This document shows positions 8,996-18,637 of a stretch of DNA of 64,000 bases, in pieces. The stretch is from JANNVK01 sp031430435. GTDB lineage: Bacteria > Acidobacteriota > Blastocatellia > Pyrinomonadales > Pyrinomonadaceae. The notes below the pieces were generated by a model, which worked only from the letters and a program-made list of their open reading frames with translations, had not been told where the DNA came from and made no database searches. How positions within the stretch are numbered: position 1 is the first letter of the stretch; each line of letters starts with the position of its first letter. Position numbers and translations under genes: made by a program. The DNA lies in the NCBI GenBank assembly GCA_031430435.1, contig JANPBM010000066.1, forward strand, positions 62,001 through 126,000. The letters are read 5' to 3'.

Positions 8996-11077
8996 ATGGC
9001 GGAAAAACATTATCGAAATTGTAATCTTTGCGAAGCGATTTGCGGAATCGAAATCACGCATGAAAACGGCAAGATTCTGAAAATCGAAGGCGATAAAGCC
9101 GACCCGTTTTCACGCGGACACATCTGCCCGAAAGCCGTTGCGTTGCAGGATATTTACGAAGATAGAAACCGTTTAGTGGGACCTGTCAGGCGAACCGCAA
9201 ACGGTTGGGAAGAAATAACTTGGGACGAAGCCTTTGACGAAGTTGCAACGAAAATTATTGACATTCAAACGCATTTCGGCAGAGATTCGGTCGCGGTTTA
9301 TCAAGGAAATCCGTCCGTTCACAACCTCGGCACGATGCTCAACAGCCGCGAATTATTGAAATCTTTGCGGACAAAAAACAACTATTCGGCGACATCGGTT
9401 GACCAATTACCGCATCATTTTGTGAGCCAATTAATGCTCGGACATCCGTTTATGATTCCGATTCCCGATATTGACCACACTGATTTTTTCTTGATTTTAG
9501 GCGGAAATCCGCTTGCTTCCAACGGCAGTTTGATGACTTCGCCCGATGTTAAAAACCGACTTGAAGCAATTAAACAACGCGGAAAAGTTGTCGTCATTGA
9601 TCCGCGAAAAACCGAAACCGCAACTTTTGCAAGCGAACATTTTTTCATCAAACCCGCGACTGATGCGTTTCTGCTTTTGGCGATAATCAACACGCTTTTT
9701 GCCGAAAATTTAGTTAAACCCGCACGTCTGACAGAATTTACCGATGGTTTTGAAAATCTGCGTGAAATGTCAAACGAATTTACGCCCGAAAAAGCGGAAC
9801 AAATGACAGGAATTTCCGCTAATGAAATCAGACGAATTTCACGCGAATTTGCCGATGCGAAATCAGCGGTTTGCTACGGCAGAATGGGCGTTTCGGTGCA
9901 AAAATTCGGCGGATTATGTCAGTGGTTAATCAACGCAATCAACATTTTAACCGGAAATTTTGACCGAAAAGGCGGAGCAATGTTCACCGCTCCCGCGTTC
10001 GATTTACTCGCCGTGACCAAAGCCGAAGCGACTTACAATCGTTGGCAAAGCCGCGTGCGAGGCTTGCACGAATTCATCGGCGAACTTCCTGTTTCAGTAA
10101 TGGCAGAAGAAATGCTGACGGGCGGCGAAGGACAAATCAAAGCATTTATCACAAGTTGCGGAAACCCCGTTTTATCAACGCCGAACGGTTCGCAGCTTGA
10201 TAAAGCATTGCAAGGATTAGAGTTTATGGTTTCGATTGACTTTTATATCAACGAAACAACTCGCCACGCAAACATAATTTTGCCGCCGGCTTCAAACGTT
10301 GAAAGTTCGCATTACGATATTATTTTCAACACCTTTGCCGTGCGAAACGTGGCGAAATATTCCGAACCGCTTTTCACGAAACCGGACGGCACAAAATACG
10401 ATTGGGAAATTTTTCAGGAATTAGTTTGGCGATTTAACGGTAAACATAACGAGTTCAAGCCTGAACCACCCGAAGTGAAATTAAATCTAGGTTTGATGTT
10501 CGGTAAATATCAATTATCAATCGAAAAACTCAAGGAAAATCCGCACGGAATTGATTTGGGCGAATTACAACCGTGTTTGCCAAATCGTTTACAGACAACA
10601 GATAAACGAATCAATCTTGCACCCGAAGTTTTTGTCAACGATATTTCAAGATTAAAAGATGAAACAATTTTTGCAGAAAATCCAAACTTTCCGTTCCTTT
10701 TAATCGGCAGACGACATTTGCGTGACGATAATTCGTGGCTGCACAATTCCGAACGTTTGATGAAAGGCAAAAATCGCTGCACAGTCTGGGTAAATCGGAC
10801 AGATGCAGATGAGTTAAACCTTGCAAACAATCGATTTGTAAAAGTTTCATCGCGTATCGGAGCCGTTGAATTACCGTGCGAACTTACCGAAAATATTGGT
10901 CGCGGTGTCGTCTCCATTCCGCACGGTTACGGACATTCACGAAACGGCGTAAAACTTGATGTTGCCGCAAATTACGCGGGAGTTTCAATCAACGATTTAA
11001 CCGATGAACTGGAGATTGACGAATTGACGGGGAATGCGGCTTTTAGCGGTGTAAAAGTGAAAATTGAAGTCTTGTAG
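8996..11077 (+). CDS. Molybdopterin-dependent oxidoreductase with N-terminal [4Fe-4S] domain
   Basis: 693-residue member of the DMSO reductase / formate dehydrogenase superfamily. The N-terminal cluster motif is CNLCEAICG with a fourth Cys in GHICPKA, spacing C-x2-C-x3-C-x27-C. The molybdopterin domain contains GNPSVHNLGTM, LILGGNPLASNG and VVIDPRKTETA. The metal-ligand position appears to be Ser in SATSVDQLPHH rather than Cys or Sec. The C-terminal molydopterin dinucleotide-binding domain starts near LIGRRHLRDDNSW. There is no twin-arginine signal, so it is cytoplasmic. It forms an operon with the two genes before it. The substrate is unknown. Confidence 0.85.
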   Translation: MAEKHYRNCNLCEAICGIEITHENGKILKIEGDKADPFSRGHICPKAVALQDIYEDRNRLVGPVRRTANGWEEITWDEAFDEVATKIIDIQTHFGRDSVAVYQGNPSVHNLGTMLNSRELLKSLRTKNNYSATSVDQLPHHFVSQLMLGHPFMIPIPDIDHTDFFLILGGNPLASNGSLMTSPDVKNRLEAIKQRGKVVVIDPRKTETATFASEHFFIKPATDAFLLLAIINTLFAENLVKPARLTEFTDGFENLREMSNEFTPEKAEQMTGISANEIRRISREFADAKSAVCYGRMGVSVQKFGGLCQWLINAINILTGNFDRKGGAMFTAPAFDLLAVTKAEATYNRWQSRVRGLHEFIGELPVSVMAEEMLTGGEGQIKAFITSCGNPVLSTPNGSQLDKALQGLEFMVSIDFYINETTRHANIILPPASNVESSHYDIIFNTFAVRNVAKYSEPLFTKPDGTKYDWEIFQELVWRFNGKHNEFKPEPPEVKLNLGLMFGKYQLSIEKLKENPHGIDLGELQPCLPNRLQTTDKRINLAPEVFVNDISRLKDETIFAENPNFPFLLIGRRHLRDDNSWLHNSERLMKGKNRCTVWVNRTDADELNLANNRFVKVSSRIGAVELPCELTENIGRGVVSIPHGYGHSRNGVKLDVAANYAGVSINDLTDELEIDELTGNAAFSGVKVKIEVL

Positions 11078-11125
11078 TTTTTCTATTTTCCGCAATATAA
11101 TAAATTCGCTGTTATTATTTAATTT

Positions 11126-12796
11126 ATGACCGAAAAAGACCTTATTGCCAAACTTGATGAACTTCGCAATTTACCTGCGGAAAAAGAAATTGTTGAATTC
11201 AAAGAAGCAAAAAAAGATTATGATTTTCGCAAGTTAGGAAAGTATTTCTCTGCTTTATCAAATGAAGCAAACTTACAGAACGCTGATTTTGGTTGGCTTA
11301 TTTTTGGTGTTGAAGATGAGAAAAAATCCATTGTTGGAACAAATTACAGAGCTAACAATCCCAATCAATTACAAAATCTCAAAAAAGAAATTGCTGACCA
11401 AACAAATAATCGAATCACATTTATTGATATTTATGACCTGACACTACCCGAAGGCAGAATTATCATGTTTCAAATTCCACCTGCTTCAAAAGGCATTCCG
11501 ACATCTTTTCAAGGGCATAATTACGCAAGAGACAACGAAAGTTTAGGCGGTTTAAGTATTGAAGAATTTGACCGCATCAGAAAACAGGTTACCGAAGAAG
11601 ATTGGAGTGCCGTTATTTGCCCCGAAGCAACTATTGAAGACCTTGAGCCGTTAGCGATTACAGTTGCCAGAGAAAATTACAAAGCCAGATTTCCCGAAAA
11701 GTCCGCAGACATTGATTCTTGGAATGATTTAACTTTTCTAAACAAAGCAAAAGTTACTATCAAAGGTAAAATCACCAGAACTGCTATTATTCTTTTAGGC
11801 AGAGACGAATCTGAGCATTTTGTGAGTCCGGCGGATATTAAAATTCGTTGGATTCTCAAAGACTCAAACGGATTTGAAAAAGCTTATCAAATTGAAAGTT
11901 GTCCGTTTCTTTTAGCAGTCGACAAAATCTATGGCAAAATTCGTAAGCTAAAATATCGCTACATGAGAGAAGGCACTCTTTTTCCTGACGAAGTTGACCA
12001 ATATGATCCATTTGTCATTCGGGAGCCATTGAATAATTGTATTGCCCATCAAGATTATTCTTTGGGCGGACGTATCAATGTTGTGGAATCCGACGACCAA
12101 CTTATCTTTACAAATGTCGGAAGTTTTATTCCGGGTTCAATTGATGAAGTATTAGAAAATGATGCTCCTGAAGAAAGAAATAGAAATAAATTCCTTCTCA
12201 ATGCAATGTTTAATCTAAAAATGGTTGAAACAATCGGAAGCGGGATAAGAACGGTTTTCTACCATCAAAAAGACAGATTTTTCCCTTTGCCCGAATATGA
12301 CTTTTCAAAAAACAAAGTCAAAGTTACAATTATCGGTAAAGTTTTGGATGTAGAGTATGCAAGTGTTTTGGCGAAAGACAGTTCTTTATCTTTGCCTGAA
12401 ATTATGATGCTCGATAAAGTTCAAAAGAAAAAAATATTAACCGAGTTTGAAGAAAAAACATTAAAGAAAAAACATTTGATTGAAGGCAGGAAACCTAACT
12501 ATTATATTTCAGCCAATATAGCTCAAGCGACAGGACAAAAAGCAAAACACACGAAGGCAAAAGGGTTTGAGAAAGACAAATATTTTCAACTAATCTTAAA
12601 CTGTATAAAACAGCACACTTTTGTAGAGAGAAAAGATATTGATGATTTATTATGGGATGTTTTACCTAACTGGATGACAGATAAGCAAAAGAAAACTAAA
12701 ATTAATCACTTACTAACTGACTTAAAACAAAAGGCACGTATTGAGAATAAAGGAAATGATTTTAAGTCGAAATGGGTTTTAGTAGTTAAAAAGTAA
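11126..12796 (+). CDS. AlbA_2 / RecG-like ATP-binding accessory protein
   Basis: 556 residues. The N-terminus matches the Schlafen AlbA_2 putative nucleic-acid-binding domain (EIVEFKEAKKDYDF, later GWLIFGVEDE). The middle has the C-terminal ATPase-like domain of COG2865 proteins (REPLNNCIAHQDYS, then MVETIGSGIRTVF). A Lys-rich tail with winged-helix-like features follows. Proteins of this kind are often called transcriptional regulators or RecG-related helicases and are common in mobile or defence islands. Codon use is clearly more A/T-rich than in the flanking genes and its tail runs into a repeat-rich spacer, suggesting horizontal acquisition. Confidence 0.8.
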   Translation: MTEKDLIAKLDELRNLPAEKEIVEFKEAKKDYDFRKLGKYFSALSNEANLQNADFGWLIFGVEDEKKSIVGTNYRANNPNQLQNLKKEIADQTNNRITFIDIYDLTLPEGRIIMFQIPPASKGIPTSFQGHNYARDNESLGGLSIEEFDRIRKQVTEEDWSAVICPEATIEDLEPLAITVARENYKARFPEKSADIDSWNDLTFLNKAKVTIKGKITRTAIILLGRDESEHFVSPADIKIRWILKDSNGFEKAYQIESCPFLLAVDKIYGKIRKLKYRYMREGTLFPDEVDQYDPFVIREPLNNCIAHQDYSLGGRINVVESDDQLIFTNVGSFIPGSIDEVLENDAPEERNRNKFLLNAMFNLKMVETIGSGIRTVFYHQKDRFFPLPEYDFSKNKVKVTIIGKVLDVEYASVLAKDSSLSLPEIMMLDKVQKKKILTEFEEKTLKKKHLIEGRKPNYYISANIAQATGQKAKHTKAKGFEKDKYFQLILNCIKQHTFVERKDIDDLLWDVLPNWMTDKQKKTKINHLLTDLKQKARIENKGNDFKSKWVLVVKK

Positions 12797-12980
12797 ATTG
12801 TTAGACATTTGTTAAAGACCTGTTAAAGGCGACCCTAGTAACTGGTTTATTTACAACAATTAGGCTTTAACAAATATCATCCGCAGATGATTAATCTGTT
12901 AAAGCATCCTTGTCTTAATAACCAATCAAGGTCAATTTCCGATCTTGATTTAAGTTAAATTGTTAGACACTTGTTAGAGA
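12794..12980. repeat. Spaced direct repeat at the end of the AlbA_2 gene
   Basis: TAAATTGTTAGACA followed by YTTGTTARAGA occurs at 12794-12818 (starting in the stop codon) and again at 12956-12980, 162 bases apart. Between them are further GTTAAAG/CTTTAAC words in both orientations. No open frame fills this spacer. Confidence 0.6.
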
Positions 12981-12989
12981 ACGGTTAGA

Positions 12990-13070
12990 CAGTATTCTGC
13001 TAAATACTGCTTTTACAATAGTTTGCAGTCTAACTCATAGTGGAAAGACTTTCCACTGTGAGTTAGACTG
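12990..13070. terminator. Two hairpins between the AlbA_2 gene and the convergent acyl-CoA synthetase
   Basis: A 7-bp stem CAGTATT/AATACTG (12990-12996 with 13003-13009) is followed by a 20-bp stem (13026-13045 with 13051-13070, one wobble, loop AGACT). The large stem overlaps the TAA stop of the synthetase gene. No strong T-run follows either stem, so terminator function is probable but not certain. Confidence 0.6.
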
Positions 13071-15024
13071 TCAATTTCCAAATCTCTTCAACCGTTTTCG
13101 GATTCTCCAACGCCGACAAATCGCCCGCATCTTCGCCTAAATAAGCGGCACGGATTACCCGACGCATAACTTTCGCATTTCTAGTTTTCGGTAAAGCGGA
13201 GACAAAATGAATCTTGTTCGGCTGTAAAGGTTTGCCCATTTCTTTGGCGATTAGCCGTTTTAATTCAATTTCAAGGTTTTCTTTTTCTGCATTCAAGACA
13301 CAAAATGCAATCATCGCCGTTCCTTTTATTTCGTCGGGAACGCCGATAACTGCCGCTTCCGCAACAAGTTCGTGTCCGACTAAAATACTTTCAACTTCCG
13401 CAGGTCCAACCCGTTTTCCCGCAACTTTCAGCGTATCGTCCGAACGTCCGAGAATAAACCAATGTCCGTCCGCATCTTTCATCGCAAAATCGCCGTGAAC
13501 CCAAGTGTCTTTGAAGCGATTCCAATAGGTTTCCAAATATCTTTCGGGTTCGTTCCAAAAACCTTGAGCCATTCCAATCCACGTTTTTTTAATCGCCAAT
13601 TCTCCGACCTTTCCGTTTTCGACCGATTCGCCTTTTTCGTCCAAAATATCAGCGTAAATTCCCAAACACGGTGCAGAAAATCCGCAAGGTTTGATGGGAA
13701 CAAGCGGATTATTCATCAAGATTCCGCCCGAAATTTCCGTTCCGCCTGAATAATTGATTATCGGAAGTTTTGAATCGCCGACAACTTCAAACAGCCAACG
13801 CCACGGTTCCGGATTCCAAGGTTCGCCCGTGGAAGCAAACGCCCGCAACGAAGATAAATCATGTTTTTTCGGCAAATCGTCGCCTTTGGTTGCGAGTCCA
13901 CGGATGAGAGTCGGCGAAATTCCCAAAATTTCAACCTTGTGTTTCGCCGCAAATTCCCACATTCTATCGGCGTTCGGGTAATCGGGCGAACCGTCATACA
14001 AAACCATCGTTGCACCATTTATCAACGCACCGTAAATCAGCCACGGTCCCATCATCCAACCCAAATCCGTGACCCAACTGATACGAGTTCCGCGTCCGAC
14101 ATCTGTGCCGAAAGCCATATCTTGAGCCGCTTTGATCGGAAAACCGCAATGAACGTGGGCGATGCCTTTCGGTTTGCCGGTTGTGCCGGAAGTGTAGAGG
14201 ATGATGAGCGGATCGTTGGCGAGGGTTGGCTCGATGTGACCTTGTGTTGGTAAATCAATTTCTCCATCGTTCCAAAAATCGTTCCAATCATACATTTTCA
14301 GCTCATTTCGATATGTGAATTCCTTATTTCGTGGAACTCGCCAAATTCGCTTGATAGAACAAACACGCGGAAGTACTTCATCAATAATTGATAAAGCATC
14401 AACATTTTTTCCACGTCGCGGAAACCCATCGCAACTAAACAAAGCCTTTGCTTTAACTGCATTTAAACGACTTGCTATTGCATCAACGCCATAACCGCTA
14501 AATACAGGAACCGCAACGGCTCCGATTCGTGCGATTGATAAAAGTGCTACAACAGTTTCCGGAACCATCGGCATATGAATTCCAATCGGGTCGCCTTTTC
14601 CCAATCCGACATTTCGCATACTTGCCGAACAAATTTCAACCTCGTCAATAAGTTCACGATATGAAACTTCCCGAATTTCGCCTTCTTCACCTTCCCAAAT
14701 TATCGCTGCTTGATTCTCAATCTCTGTGCCAATCCAGCGGTCAAGACACATTTCCGAAATGTTCAAACCGCCGCCAACACACCATTTTGACCATTCGATG
14801 CCTTCGCTTGTATCAAGCAATTTTTCGTATGGCGGATCAAATTTGATGTCGAGAAATTTCAAAACTTCGGCGGTGTATTTCTCAACGTCTCTAATCGAAA
14901 ATTGATAAAGTTCGTCCCAAGTTTTTACGCCGACTTGTTGCATAAACTTTGTCAGTTGTGCTTTTTCGATAACTTCGGCTGTTGGTGTCCACGCGATTTG
15001 CTGGTTTTCTAGATTGTCGTTCAT
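13063..15024 (-). CDS. AMP-forming acyl-CoA synthetase (acetyl-/acetoacetyl-CoA synthetase type)
   Basis: About 653 residues from ATG 15024 (a GTG six codons earlier is also open). The N-terminal ~100 residues match the acetyl-CoA synthetase N domain. Adenylation motifs are the P-loop YTSGTTGKPKGIAH near residue 285, YSGGTEISGG near 425, and VHGDFAMKDADGHWFILGR. The acetylatable lysine region near the C-terminus reads PKTRNAKVMRR, with Asn where many Acs have SGK. It activates a short-chain carboxylate to acyl-AMP and then acyl-CoA. Which acid (acetate, propionate, acetoacetate) is not clear. It converges with the AlbA_2 gene. Confidence 0.85.
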   Translation of the reverse strand: MNDNLENQQIAWTPTAEVIEKAQLTKFMQQVGVKTWDELYQFSIRDVEKYTAEVLKFLDIKFDPPYEKLLDTSEGIEWSKWCVGGGLNISEMCLDRWIGTEIENQAAIIWEGEEGEIREVSYRELIDEVEICSASMRNVGLGKGDPIGIHMPMVPETVVALLSIARIGAVAVPVFSGYGVDAIASRLNAVKAKALFSCDGFPRRGKNVDALSIIDEVLPRVCSIKRIWRVPRNKEFTYRNELKMYDWNDFWNDGEIDLPTQGHIEPTLANDPLIILYTSGTTGKPKGIAHVHCGFPIKAAQDMAFGTDVGRGTRISWVTDLGWMMGPWLIYGALINGATMVLYDGSPDYPNADRMWEFAAKHKVEILGISPTLIRGLATKGDDLPKKHDLSSLRAFASTGEPWNPEPWRWLFEVVGDSKLPIINYSGGTEISGGILMNNPLVPIKPCGFSAPCLGIYADILDEKGESVENGKVGELAIKKTWIGMAQGFWNEPERYLETYWNRFKDTWVHGDFAMKDADGHWFILGRSDDTLKVAGKRVGPAEVESILVGHELVAEAAVIGVPDEIKGTAMIAFCVLNAEKENLEIELKRLIAKEMGKPLQPNKIHFVSALPKTRNAKVMRRVIRAAYLGEDAGDLSALENPKTVEEIWKLTV

Positions 15025-15096
15025 AATATCTAAAAATATCACGAGAAAACTATTGAATCCAATCGTTTACATTTGTTAAACTTTAATTGAGTTTAT

Positions 15097-15612
15097 ATGA
15101 GACAAAAACAGCCGACAAAAACAATTGTTGAAGAAAAGTTTACCGAATTTTTTAACCAAAGTTTCGAGCAAACCGATTTGGTTTATCGTGAAAATACAGA
15201 TGTTTTGACGCTTGAAAACGGTGCGAATAACGAAGAATTTTTGGACAAAATTTTAGCCGGAATTAAACTGATGTTCTTATACGTTCCGGGTGCGATGGCG
15301 ATTCATTTTGTCGGTGTTTTTATCAAATTTATCATTAAATACGGCGATTCGATGCCGAATTTTGCTGCCGAACTTTCGGGCGTAGCGTTGGTCGGAACAT
15401 TTTTGACGATGCTCGGAATCGGTAAACTCGGCGATTTGAATTACCTGAAAGTTCCGGCGGCAATCTTCACAACTTCGATTTTAATTTCTATTCTGCACAT
15501 AATTTTGTCGGCAATTATAGGCTTTGAAACCGAAGGGATTTTTATGTTGATTTCGTTTCCGCTTGTAATTATTGCGGGTTATTTGACAAATTTTTTTTTG
15601 GATAAAAAGTAA
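15097..15612 (+). CDS. Small membrane protein, unknown function
   Basis: 171 residues. The first ~50 are charged and presumably cytoplasmic. Four hydrophobic segments follow: LMFLYVPGAMAIHFVGVFI near 65, a Gly/Leu-rich segment near 97, an Ile-rich segment near 125 and FMLISFPLVIIAGYLTNFF near 152. I recognise no family motif. It is divergent from the acyl-CoA synthetase and ends in a good terminator, so it is probably monocistronic. Confidence 0.75.
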   Translation: MRQKQPTKTIVEEKFTEFFNQSFEQTDLVYRENTDVLTLENGANNEEFLDKILAGIKLMFLYVPGAMAIHFVGVFIKFIIKYGDSMPNFAAELSGVALVGTFLTMLGIGKLGDLNYLKVPAAIFTTSILISILHIILSAIIGFETEGIFMLISFPLVIIAGYLTNFFLDKK

Positions 15613-15634
15613 TTCAACCCTATTGAATTTTACG

Positions 15635-15668
15635 AAGTCTTTGTGTTTTTTGCACAAAGACTTTTTTT
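15635..15668 (+). terminator. Rho-independent terminator
   Basis: An 11-bp stem AAGTCTTTGTG/CACAAAGACTT (15635-15645 with 15653-15663) is followed by a T-run. It ends the small membrane protein gene. Confidence 0.9.
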
Positions 15669-15713
15669 ATTTGGAAATCTGTTTGATTAGTTGTCTCTGC
15701 ATAGCAAACAACT

Positions 15714-16421
15714 ATGAAATACGCAGCTTGGATTGTCCTTGTGATAGGATTTGCTATGTTTACGAATAAAACCGTTTACGGAAAAACTATCGAATTTTCG
15801 GGCTTAAAATGGAAAATCCGCGATGATGGAAAAGGATCGCCCGCCGCAAATTTTTGGCGGAAAGATAATGTTTGGGTTGATGAAAAAGAACAACTTCATC
15901 TAAAAATCCGCAAAGTCGGTGATGTTTGGACTTGTGCGGAAATTCAAACAACCGATAAATTTCTATACGGTAAATTTGAGTTTGAAATTGTCGGGCGAAT
16001 TGACGAACTCGATAAAAATATCGTTTTTGGATTGTTCAAATATCCGCAAGAAATGAACCGAGACGGTTTGGACGAGATTGATATTGAATTTTCTCGTTGG
16101 GGGAAATCCGATAATTTTAACGGACTTTTTACCGTTTATTCCGACCAAAAATCACAACCCGAAAAAAGTAAAAACTTTTCGTTTAAACTTGAAGGTGAAA
16201 GTACCGTACATTCATTCACACGAACGCCCGAAAGTGTTTATTTTCAATCATTTCACGGGAATAATCTCGGAAATAAATTTGCTGATTGGAGATATGAAAG
16301 CAAATTTATTTCAAAGAAACCAATGCCGATTTATCTGAATTTTTGGCTCTTTCGCGGACAACCGCCGAGTAATTCACAAGATACGGAAATTATTATTAAA
16401 AGCGTCTTGATTGAAATTTGA
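15714..16421 (+). CDS. Secreted GH16-like beta-glucanase-type protein
   Basis: 235 residues with an N-terminal signal sequence (AAWIVLVIGFAMF, residues 4-16). The core is the concanavalin-like fold of glycoside hydrolase family 16: a Trp-rich FSGLKWKIRDDG start, CAEIQTTDKFLYGKFEFE, and the catalytic motif EIDIEF near residue 121, in which the two Glu act as nucleophile and acid/base around the central Asp. The likely action is endo-cleavage of a beta-1,3/1,4-glucan or galactan outside the cell; the exact polysaccharide is unknown. Single domain, no binding module. Confidence 0.8.
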   Translation: MKYAAWIVLVIGFAMFTNKTVYGKTIEFSGLKWKIRDDGKGSPAANFWRKDNVWVDEKEQLHLKIRKVGDVWTCAEIQTTDKFLYGKFEFEIVGRIDELDKNIVFGLFKYPQEMNRDGLDEIDIEFSRWGKSDNFNGLFTVYSDQKSQPEKSKNFSFKLEGESTVHSFTRTPESVYFQSFHGNNLGNKFADWRYESKFISKKPMPIYLNFWLFRGQPPSNSQDTEIIIKSVLIEI

Positions 16422-16515
16422 GACTGACAATCTTCAAAAATATTCGGCGGCTTGAGAATATCAAATTATGCAGGTTGAAACAGTTTACAATATCGGCGAC
16501 GATGATATAGTTTTG

Positions 16516-16524
16516 TGTGGATAA
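16516..16524 (-). other. Single consensus DnaA box upstream of mnmG
   Basis: TGTGGATAA is the exact reverse complement of the consensus DnaA box TTATCCACA, in the 270-base spacer before mnmG. I found only this one perfect copy there, so it does not by itself mark an origin. Confidence 0.45.
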
Positions 16525-16691
16525 TTTGCACATCTTAAATTCAAATAAAATCGGATTCTTTCGTTTATCGGTCAAGTTTTCCGTAAACTTTGATAAAATA
16601 GCATTGGCAGAAATTGTTCGTGCTTTTTTTGTCGAATTTTAGCCGTATTTGCACTTTGTTTGTTGTGTAAGTACTTGACAGGAAAGAAGTT

Positions 16692-18581
16692 ATGTTTTTT
16701 GATGAACAATTTGACGTTATCGTTATCGGTGCCGGACACGCAGGCTGTGAAGCAGCTTCGGCTTCTGCCCGACTCGGTGCGGAAACTGCACTCGTTACAC
16801 TCAATCTTGATTTAATCGGACAAATGTCGTGTAATCCGGCTGTTGGCGGAATTGCGAAAGGACATATTGTGCGTGAAATTGACGCACTCGGCGGAATTAT
16901 GGGACGCGTAATTGACCGCACGGGAATTCAATTTCGATTGTTGAATCGTTCACGCGGTCCGGCAGTGCAATCTCCGCGAGCTCAAGCCGATAGAAGTATG
17001 TACCGCGTTGAAATGCGGCGAGTGTTGGAAGCAACACCGAATTTACACTTGAGACAAGGATCTGTTGTTGATCTAATCGTTGAAAACAAACAAGTTATCG
17101 GCGTAGAAATGCAAGATACACGGCGTTTCGGAGCAAAAGCCGTCATCATTGCCACAGGAACTTTTTTAAACGGAACCATTCACACAGGCAAACGAACTTT
17201 TTCTGCCGGACGTGCGGGCGAACCGGCTTCAATCGAACTTGCCGAAAGTTTGAAAAAAATCGGTTTCCCGGTCGGGCGTTTGAAAACAGGAACACCGCCG
17301 AGAATTGACGGGCGGACAATTGATTGGGACGCTTTTGAACGTCAAGAACCCGACGAAAATCCGGTTGCTTTTTCTTTTGCCACAGAAAAACTTGAACAGC
17401 CACAACTTGATTGTTACATCGGTTATACGAGTGATGCTCTGCATAATAAGATTCGTGAAAATCTTCATCAGTCGCCGCTCTATTCGGGAAAAATCAAAGG
17501 AATCGGTCCGCGTTATTGTCCTTCAATCGAGGACAAGGTTGTAAAATTTGCCGACAAACAACGGCATCAACTTTTTCTTGAACCCGAAGGACACAATACA
17601 AATGAAGTTTATCTAAATGGTTTTTCAACATCTTTGCCGTCAAACCTGCAACAAGAATTATTGCAAATGGTTGTCGGGTTTGAAAACGTGAAAATTATTC
17701 GTCCCGGTTACGCAATCGAATACGATTTTGTTGATCCGCGTGAACTTTTGCCGACAATGGAAACTACCAGACTAAAAGGTTTGTTTTTTGCCGGACAAAT
17801 TAACGGCACAACGGGTTACGAAGAAGCCGCGTGCCAAGGTTTGATTGCCGGAATTAACGCCGCAATGTGCCACGTGCTACATCGTGAATCGTTTCAACTT
17901 CGCCGCGATGAAGCATATATCGGAGTTTTGACAGACGATTTAATTCAGCACGGCGTTGACGAACCTTATCGAATTTTTACCTCGCGGGCGGAAGCAAGAT
18001 TAACCCTTCGTCACGACAACGCAGATCAACGGCTTTCACCAAAAGGAAAGGGAATTGGGCTTTTAGGCGAAACTGATTGGGAAAGATTCAACGGAAAGCG
18101 AGACAGAATAGCAAATTTACGAAACCTTTTGGATAAAACACGATTCAAACGCTCAACAGTTGAGCATGCAACCGTTTCCCAAATGTTAGGTTGCGACTTA
18201 GGCGACTCTATTACATTATCATCGCTTTCAATGCGACAAGGCGTAAATTCGGAGTTAATTAGGCGACTTTTGCCCGAGGACATTCGTTCCGGCGTTAATA
18301 TGACTGAGCTTGAAACAGCTTTGGCAGATTCACTTTATCGCGGATATATTGAAAATCAACAAGTTGTAAACGAACGTGTAAACCATCACGACAACTTGAA
18401 AGTACCAAATAGCTTTAAATTCAACGAAATCAGCGGGCTTTCGTATGAAATGGTGGAACGCCTTGAACGAGCAAAACCACAAACTTTTGCTCAAGTTCGT
18501 AAAGTTTCAGGTATTACTCCGTCGGCAGTTTCAACTGTTTTAGTTCATTTAACCGCACAAAGCAACCGAAAAACAGTATAA
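16692..18581 (+). CDS. mnmG: tRNA U34 5-carboxymethylaminomethyl modification enzyme MnmG
   Basis: 629-residue FAD enzyme that with MnmE modifies the wobble uridine of several tRNAs. The N-terminal FAD-binding motif is GAGHAGCEAA near residue 13, followed by MSCNPAVGGIAKGH (near 45). Further signatures are TGTFLNGTIHTGKR, RLKTGTPPRID and, near 370, FAGQINGTTGYEEAACQG. An AGGAAAG ribosome-binding site precedes the ATG. In many bacteria it neighbours rsmG and parAB near the replication origin; here parAB follow directly and rsmG is absent. A parS-like palindrome lies inside the gene. Confidence 0.97.
   Translation: MFFDEQFDVIVIGAGHAGCEAASASARLGAETALVTLNLDLIGQMSCNPAVGGIAKGHIVREIDALGGIMGRVIDRTGIQFRLLNRSRGPAVQSPRAQADRSMYRVEMRRVLEATPNLHLRQGSVVDLIVENKQVIGVEMQDTRRFGAKAVIIATGTFLNGTIHTGKRTFSAGRAGEPASIELAESLKKIGFPVGRLKTGTPPRIDGRTIDWDAFERQEPDENPVAFSFATEKLEQPQLDCYIGYTSDALHNKIRENLHQSPLYSGKIKGIGPRYCPSIEDKVVKFADKQRHQLFLEPEGHNTNEVYLNGFSTSLPSNLQQELLQMVVGFENVKIIRPGYAIEYDFVDPRELLPTMETTRLKGLFFAGQINGTTGYEEAACQGLIAGINAAMCHVLHRESFQLRRDEAYIGVLTDDLIQHGVDEPYRIFTSRAEARLTLRHDNADQRLSPKGKGIGLLGETDWERFNGKRDRIANLRNLLDKTRFKRSTVEHATVSQMLGCDLGDSITLSSLSMRQGVNSELIRRLLPEDIRSGVNMTELETALADSLYRGYIENQQVVNERVNHHDNLKVPNSFKFNEISGLSYEMVERLERAKPQTFAQVRKVSGITPSAVSTVLVHLTAQSNRKTV
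17866..17881. promoter_or_regulatory. parS-like site 1 (inside mnmG)
   Basis: TGTGCCACGTGCTACA is a 16-base near-palindrome with the CACGTG core of known parS sites (consensus TGTTTCACGTGAAACA). It shares the outer TGTG and YACA with the two sites just before parA. Confidence 0.6.
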
Positions 18582-18603
18582 GTTTCATTCTTTTTCAATC
18601 AAA

Positions 18604-18619
18604 TGTGGGACGTGCTACA
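18604..18619. promoter_or_regulatory. parS-like site 2 (mnmG-parA spacer)
   Basis: TGTGGGACGTGCTACA matches the classic 16-base parS at 11 positions, including TGT, ACGTG and ACA, and differs from site 1 at two positions. Confidence 0.6.
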
Positions 18620-18637
18620 TTATTTTGTGAGTAAATT

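Noticed and set aside
16422..16691. Replication origin upstream of mnmG
   Set aside because: Only one perfect DnaA box and no AT-rich repeat cluster; dnaA is not nearby.
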